This document shows positions 15,298-18,991 of a DNA stretch of 18,991 nt, piece by piece. A program made the translations under genes and the position numbers. Source of the DNA: Mailhella sp. Lineage in GTDB: Bacteria > Desulfobacterota > Desulfovibrionia > Desulfovibrionales > Desulfovibrionaceae. The DNA is taken from positions 1 to 18,991 of the forward strand of contig JAFQPD010000074.1 in assembly GCA_017411945.1 (NCBI GenBank), read 5' to 3'. Below the pieces are notes generated by a model. That model saw only the letters and a program-made list of their open reading frames with translations. It had not been told where the DNA came from and ran no database searches. The first letter of the stretch is position 1. Each line of letters begins with the position of its first letter.

Positions 15298-15338
15298 GTA
15301 TTCAAGAAGGAGCCTAGCCCCTCAGGATTGAGAGGGAT

Positions 15339-15366
15339 ATTGTAATGAAGTCCAGCCACATGAGAA
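15339..15366 (-). promoter_or_regulatory. Candidate sigma70-type promoter of the urease operon
   Basis: On the - strand TTCTCA (complement of 15361-15366, 4 of 6 to the -35 consensus) is followed after 16 bases by TACAAT (complement of 15339-15344, 5 of 6 to the -10 consensus). It lies between the terminator of the upstream lipoprotein gene and ureA, with a predicted start near 15332 and a leader of about 70 bases. No sigma54 -24/-12 pair was found in this spacer. Confidence 0.4.
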
Positions 15367-15373
15367 TCAGAGC

Positions 15374-15416
15374 AAAAAAAAGAGACCTCCCGAAAACGGA
15401 AGGTCTTCGGGAGGTC
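15374..15416 (-). terminator. Rho-independent terminator of the M23 lipoprotein gene
   Basis: On the - strand a perfect 11-bp stem (15406-15416 with 15384-15394) with an 11-base loop is followed by TC and eight T (complement of 15374-15381). It begins 25 bases after the stop codon of the lipoprotein gene and separates it from the urease promoter. Confidence 0.9.
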
Positions 15417-15441
15417 GGAAAAGCTTTTCTGCTGAATGTGG

Positions 15442-16554
15442 CTAACGCTTGGGCATGCGTATGGTCTTGCCGGGCTTCAGGTTCTTGATGCTGCCGCCGT
15501 TGGCGGCCTGTATGGCACTCACGCTGGTACCGTAGGCGCGGGCGATGTCCCAAAGGGTATCGCCGCTCTGTATCTTATAGGTAGCAGGCATGGCCTTGGC
15601 CTTGCCGGCCCTCTTGCCGGTCCTCTTGCCGGAGGTAGCCTTGGCTCGCTTGCCCTTCTTGTGGGGGCCTCGTTCAGCGAGGGCCTTACGGGCGGCCTCA
15701 TAGTCCTGCGCGTTGCCCTGCTTCACCAGATGATCGAGGCTGTTCAGGAAAACCATGGGATTGGTCTGCCTGTTGTCCCTGAGCAGTTCGAAATGCAGAT
15801 GCGGGCCGGTGGAGCGGCCCGTGGAACCTATGCGGCCTATGCGCAGGCCCTTGGTCACTCGTGCGCCCTTGTGGGTAAGTATCTGGCTCATGTGGGCGTA
15901 GCGGGCAAGGAGGCCGTCGTCCTGCTGGATATCCACCACATAGCCGTAGGTGCGGTTGTACCCGGCCCTGGTGACCACGCCGCTCTTGAAGGCCATGATG
16001 GGCGAACCGAGAGGCGCACGGATGTCGATGCCCTTATGCACGCGTTTGCCGCGGCGCACGCCGTAGGGGGAGGTCATGCACACCCTGTCGCCGGGGCGGC
16101 AGAGGAGCTGCTTCGTATTGAAGGCAGCCAGAGCCCTGGCCTCGGCAGAGCCAGGGGCGGGCGTACGGGTGACGCTGCTGGCCGCTATGCGGGGAACGTA
16201 TCCCGGCTCAGGCAATGCTTCCGGGCCTTCCAGCATCAGGAGGCCGGCAGGAAGAAGCGAATAGTCCTCTTCGGAAAGTTCGAGGGAGCTGCCTACCATG
16301 ATATCAGTAGAAGAAAGGGCGGCAACGCTCACGTTGTCGCTGCCTACGAGGCTGGAAGGCGACAGGCTGGCCTCCTCTATCTCTCGGTCCATGGCAAGCT
16401 CGGCATCGAGCGTGCCCACGGACTCCACAGCTTCCTGATGCGCCTGATCGGCACTGACCTTGAACAGGTCCTTAGGAAGGCAGGCCGTGAGCGACAGAGC
16501 CATGCAGAGGAGCAGGAAAGCCCTCATGATATTCGAAGCCTTTTGAGCAGGCAT
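15442..16554 (-). CDS. M23-family peptidase lipoprotein with C-terminal LysM
   Basis: The 370-residue protein has a signal peptide with lipobox LTAC (C25, next residue L26), so it is probably an outer-membrane lipoprotein facing the periplasm. A low-complexity acidic linker leads to an M23 (LytM) domain, about residues 155-272. Its zinc and catalytic residues are H173 and D177 (HKGIDI), H221 (RYAHMS), and H252 and H254 (HLHFE), so it should be an active peptidoglycan endopeptidase. A lysine-rich linker (298-320) is followed by one LysM peptidoglycan-binding domain (325-369, YKIQSGDTLWDIA). The order M23 then LysM is the reverse of NlpD. The start at 16554 has AAGGAG five bases upstream; an internal ATG at 16527 has a weaker site. 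Confidence 0.92.
   Translation of the reverse strand: MPAQKASNIMRAFLLLCMALSLTACLPKDLFKVSADQAHQEAVESVGTLDAELAMDREIEEASLSPSSLVGSDNVSVAALSSTDIMVGSSLELSEEDYSLLPAGLLMLEGPEALPEPGYVPRIAASSVTRTPAPGSAEARALAAFNTKQLLCRPGDRVCMTSPYGVRRGKRVHKGIDIRAPLGSPIMAFKSGVVTRAGYNRTYGYVVDIQQDDGLLARYAHMSQILTHKGARVTKGLRIGRIGSTGRSTGPHLHFELLRDNRQTNPMVFLNSLDHLVKQGNAQDYEAARKALAERGPHKKGKRAKATSGKRTGKRAGKAKAMPATYKIQSGDTLWDIARAYGTSVSAIQAANGGSIKNLKPGKTIRMPKR
15601..15636 (-). repeat. Three 12-bp tandem repeats in the lipoprotein linker
   Basis: The + strand reads CTTGCCGG plus four variable bases three times in a row (15601-15612, 15613-15624, 15625-15636). On the coding strand this gives SGKR, TGKR and AGK, part of the basic linker between the M23 and LysM domains. 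Copy number could vary without breaking the frame because the unit is 12 bases. Confidence 0.7.
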
Positions 16555-16590
16555 GTATTCTCCTTGGCATATGCGGAAAAGTCGGCTTTC

Positions 16591-16619
16591 TTTATATACC
16601 AGCGGCGGCTGATGGGCAA
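16591..16619 (-). promoter_or_regulatory. Candidate sigma70-type promoter of the M23 lipoprotein gene
   Basis: On the - strand TTGCCC (complement of 16614-16619, 4 of 6 to -35) is followed after 17 bases by TATAAA (complement of 16591-16596, 5 of 6 to -10). It lies in the 92-base gap after the RNase gene, with a predicted start near 16584, 30 bases before the chosen ATG. This agrees with the longer, signal-bearing start. Confidence 0.45.
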
Positions 16620-16646
16620 CTGTTCAAAGGTGCCCTATACAACTCA

Positions 16647-18752
16647 CTAGAATTCCTGAACATCGAGAATGACGGCTTCATTGCGTAGGGGGTTGACCTT
16701 GCCGAGGCGAACCATGAATTCCTGCCCGGGGAAAACCTTCTCGCCGAAGAGCTGGCGTTTGGCACGCAGGCCGAGCTGGACCTCCGGAAGATTCACGTTC
16801 ACCCACATATCGCTCTCTTCTGCCACTTCGGCGCGCCATATGCATTCGTTGGGGTGCTGGGCGACCTGCTGCTGGATATAAAGGTACTTCCAGTAGCGGG
16901 GGCGGAAACGCTGTACCTGGCCGGCGGCTTCTAGGCGCATGCCCAGAGGCAGAAGCATGGACGTGAGCTGTTCGCGGCTCCACCGAGGCTCTCCGTGGCG
17001 CAGGAAATGCAGGAGCTGGGCCTCGTTCACAAGGTCGGGGAAGCGGCGCAGAGGAGAGGTGACGGGGCTGTAGGCTGCAAGGCCCATGCCCGCATGGGGG
17101 CGGGGCTGAACATCCAGCGAGGCAGCCACCATGATGCGCACAACGCGGGCGATGTCCGGCGCGGAACGCCACACGCCAGCATACTCGCGGGGCACAGCCA
17201 CATCCTGCGTGCGGAAAAGGAGGGCCACGTCGTTCTTCACGGCCCAGTCGGCCAGAACGGCGTTGGCAACTATCATGAGCTCTGCCACAAGGAGCATGGC
17301 GGCAGGAGCGGCATCGGTCTCGCGTATGCTCACTTTCACGTTCGCGCCTTCGCCTTCAAGCTCGAAGTCGAGGTCGGGCCGCTCGATGATGACGGCCCCC
17401 TGCTCTACACGGTAGTCGAGGCGAACGCGGCTCATCTCAGCGGCAAGGGCAAGCTGCTCCGCCCACGCGGAGGCCGGGCTGTCGCCTTCCTCGCGGCCTT
17501 CGATGACGGCCTCGCAGTCGGGATAGGTGAGGTTCTTCGCCAGCGTCACGGCAGCGGTGCGAAAGCGGCCATCGCTCAGCGCGCCGTCGGGGCCGATGTG
17601 CGCACTCACCACGAGGGAAGGACGCTTCTGCCCTTCGAAAAGGCTGAACGCGCCTTCGCCCAGGGCTTCGGGCATCATATGGCAGTTGCCTTCGGGCAGA
17701 TAGAGGCTGGTCGCGCGGTCGAACACGGCCTTCCCCAGAGGAGACTCAAAGTCCCAGAACCATGCAGGGCAGGCAAGGGCCACTTCAACATCCCAGCCGC
17801 CGTCTTCGGCCCGGACGATATGGAAGGCGTCGTCTATGTCGCGGGTGGTGGCGCTGTCGATGCTGATGAAGGGGGTATCGTCTGCGGGCGGAAGCTGTGC
17901 CTCATCCGCCACGGCGGCAATAAGAGCGGCCGTCGCGTCGGCGTGGGCTTCCTCCCACGCGGTGCCGGCCTCGTAGTCGGCACGGTCCAGCCAGTAGTTA
18001 TGATGCTCAGGCACGAGGCCCCAGGTCATGGCCAGCAGGAGAGGAAGATGCGGATCGTCGGGCAGGCCCTTGGTGACCTGCTTCCAGAGGGCGTCGTCCT
18101 CAACGGTCTCAGGGTCGGCCATGCGGGAACGGAGCATGTGCTCAAGGCGGCCGCGTACCGGATCGGCAGGGGCGTCGTCAGGGTTCGGGGCGGCATGGCG
18201 GCCGATGCGGGCCTCCCAGAGGCGGCGGAACCAGTCCGCACCGCCCAGCACCATGGCCTCGCGCATGCGGGCGGCCTCTTCGGCCTGACGGCGGGACTCC
18301 ACAGTGCCGGCATCGTAGATCTCGAATTCCGGGGGCTGGAAGCGGAAATGCGTCTTGCAGGAAAGGAGGGCGCGGCCGCAGGCGGCTATGGTGTCGATGT
18401 CGGGGCTGGTGTAGCCCAGCTCCGCGAACCACTCGGCGCTGGCTTTGGGCAGTTCTCCCTGCGCCATCTCCCACAGCTCCACGGGAGCGACTTCGGCAGA
18501 AAGACGCTTGCGGCGTTCTCCATGCTTCTCGAGATATTCCACCATGGCGTCCTTGCTCTGGGCGGCGGGATAGCTCGGCCCGGACCACGGCAGGAGACGG
18601 GCAGACGAAAGCGTGGTCTCGCGGCGGTTCGGCAGGAAAAGGCGCACCTTGCCCTTCTGCTCTTCCATCACCCACGCTATCTGCGGCTCGTTGCCCTGCA
18701 TGAACTCAACAATACAGCCCGCACCCGGATACTGCACAAGATTCGACGCCAT
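16647..18752 (-). CDS. RNase II/R-family (RNB domain) exoribonuclease, divergent
   Basis: The 701-residue protein has an RNB catalytic domain. The magnesium-binding aspartates are D299, D305, D307 and D308 in ISIDSATTRDIDDAF. The substrate-channel motif TSPLRRFPDL lies at residues 565-574 and SLYLPEGNCHMMPEAL at about 349-364, so 3'-5' RNA hydrolysis is expected. The N-terminal 55 residues (GCIVEFMQGNEPQIAWVMEE) resemble the small OB-like domain of cyanobacterial/plastid RNase II rather than the E. coli cold-shock domains. The C terminus after residue 625 is short and only weakly S1-like, with no basic tail. The start at 18752 is chosen because an earlier ATG at 18818 lies inside an inverted repeat and adds unrelated residues; AAGGA lies about 11 bases upstream. 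I do not assign rnb or rnr. Confidence 0.88.
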   Translation of the reverse strand: MASNLVQYPGAGCIVEFMQGNEPQIAWVMEEQKGKVRLFLPNRRETTLSSARLLPWSGPSYPAAQSKDAMVEYLEKHGERRKRLSAEVAPVELWEMAQGELPKASAEWFAELGYTSPDIDTIAACGRALLSCKTHFRFQPPEFEIYDAGTVESRRQAEEAARMREAMVLGGADWFRRLWEARIGRHAAPNPDDAPADPVRGRLEHMLRSRMADPETVEDDALWKQVTKGLPDDPHLPLLLAMTWGLVPEHHNYWLDRADYEAGTAWEEAHADATAALIAAVADEAQLPPADDTPFISIDSATTRDIDDAFHIVRAEDGGWDVEVALACPAWFWDFESPLGKAVFDRATSLYLPEGNCHMMPEALGEGAFSLFEGQKRPSLVVSAHIGPDGALSDGRFRTAAVTLAKNLTYPDCEAVIEGREEGDSPASAWAEQLALAAEMSRVRLDYRVEQGAVIIERPDLDFELEGEGANVKVSIRETDAAPAAMLLVAELMIVANAVLADWAVKNDVALLFRTQDVAVPREYAGVWRSAPDIARVVRIMVAASLDVQPRPHAGMGLAAYSPVTSPLRRFPDLVNEAQLLHFLRHGEPRWSREQLTSMLLPLGMRLEAAGQVQRFRPRYWKYLYIQQQVAQHPNECIWRAEVAEESDMWVNVNLPEVQLGLRAKRQLFGEKVFPGQEFMVRLGKVNPLRNEAVILDVQEF

Positions 18753-18786
18753 AAGAGGAATGTCCTTGAGATATTTTTTATTTTTT

Positions 18787-18811
18787 TCTGGGGGAGATAA
18801 TCTCCCCCAGA
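18787..18811. repeat. Perfect 11-bp inverted repeat, loop TAA
   Basis: TCTGGGGGAGA (18787-18797) and TCTCCCCCAGA (18801-18811) are exact reverse complements around TAA. The seven T lie on the 5' side on the + strand (18781-18787) and become A on the 3' side of the - strand. Neither strand therefore has the hairpin-then-T order of a terminator. A shorter look-alike, GGGGATAATCCCC, occurs at 3047-3059. Confidence 0.75.
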
Positions 18812-18815
18812 CCCC

Positions 18816-18872
18816 CATATTTCTGCGGCTCGTCCGCCTTGCTTCGCAAGCCGTGCCGAGCCGCAGGATATG
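18816..18872. repeat. Long imperfect palindrome (potential cruciform)
   Basis: CATAT (18816-18820) and CTGCGGCTCG (18823-18832) pair with CGAGCCGCAG (18857-18866) and ATATG (18868-18872), giving 15 paired bases with a small internal loop. A second hairpin, CTTGC-TTC-GCAAG (18838-18850), sits in the loop. It is non-coding and lies upstream of the RNase gene. Confidence 0.7.
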
Positions 18873-18905
18873 TGGTCAGGAAAATTTTCATGGCAGGATT
18901 GAGCC

Positions 18906-18923
18906 TTGACCATCTTCGGTCAA
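18906..18923. repeat. Inverted repeat TTGACC-N6-GGTCAA
   Basis: Two perfect 6-base arms (18906-18911 and 18918-18923) are separated by six bases. The arms resemble -35 hexamers on both strands, but no good -10 element follows at 16-18 bases on either strand. It could be an operator-like site or part of the repeat cluster. Confidence 0.4.
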
Positions 18924-18953
18924 CGCGCCCCTTCCGTGACCCCGCCGGAGGCG

Positions 18954-18970
18954 CCGCCGCCAAGCGGCGG
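18954..18970. repeat. GC-rich inverted repeat at window end
   Basis: CCGCCGC (18954-18960) and GCGGCGG (18964-18970) pair around CAA. The surrounding bases (18924-18991) are very GC rich with runs such as GACCCC. The element CCGCCGGAGGC (18942-18952) recurs on the other strand at 6094-6104. No gene is credible between 18753 and 18991; this is a repeat-rich intergenic segment cut by the window edge. Confidence 0.5.
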
Positions 18971-18991
18971 GTTGTGCGCCGACCCCCCGCC

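Noticed and set aside
16995..18800. A 601-codon + strand frame opposite the RNB exoribonuclease
   Set aside because: It is antisense to a gene with intact catalytic motifs, with no start signal or family resemblance.

Overview
The window most resembles a chromosome segment from a host- or gut-associated Desulfovibrionaceae bacterium (Bilophila, Mailhella or Desulfovibrio type). This rests on three things: a dvUT-like urea transporter, a complete urease operon in a GC-rich genome (urease activity is known in Bilophila), and GC-rich intergenic inverted repeats of a kind I associate with these genomes. The assignment is an inference from gene content; no database was searched. All bases but a few short spacers are accounted for, and no gap longer than 300 bases lacks a gene.

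Left arm, + strand (1-3110): the end of rpsL, then rpsG and fusA. This is a str operon with a structured 186-base spacer between rpsL and rpsG and a strong terminator after fusA. Neither tuf nor rpsJ follows. Everything to the right lies on the - strand. In order along the + strand there is a small SAM-dependent methyltransferase, a tRNA-Pro(TGG) gene, pal and tolB (the Tol-Pal envelope system), then a three-gene unit transcribed crcB-crcB-GIY-YIG (two fluoride channel subunits and a small nuclease-fold protein).

Centre (7354-15259, - strand): a tight nine-gene cluster read as ureA-ureB-ureC-ureE-ureF-ureG-ureD-UT-amtB. It couples urea entry (UT channel), hydrolysis (UreABC with nickel chaperones UreDEFG) and ammonium transport (AmtB). 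A candidate sigma70-type promoter and a leader hairpin precede ureA, and a strong hairpin lies beyond amtB. No nickel transporter and no PII (glnK) gene is present in the window. UreE has a long histidine-rich tail, and UreD has an N-terminal extension carrying a CPDC motif.

Right arm (15442-18991, - strand): an outer-membrane-type lipoprotein with an M23 peptidase domain followed by a C-terminal LysM, then a divergent RNase II/R-family exoribonuclease. The last 239 bases hold no credible gene but several inverted repeats.

No wholly new system was recognised. The observations most worth following up are the rpsL-rpsG spacer, a palindrome inside a candidate pal promoter, the UreD extension, the tandem Fluc pair, and the palindrome cluster at the right end.
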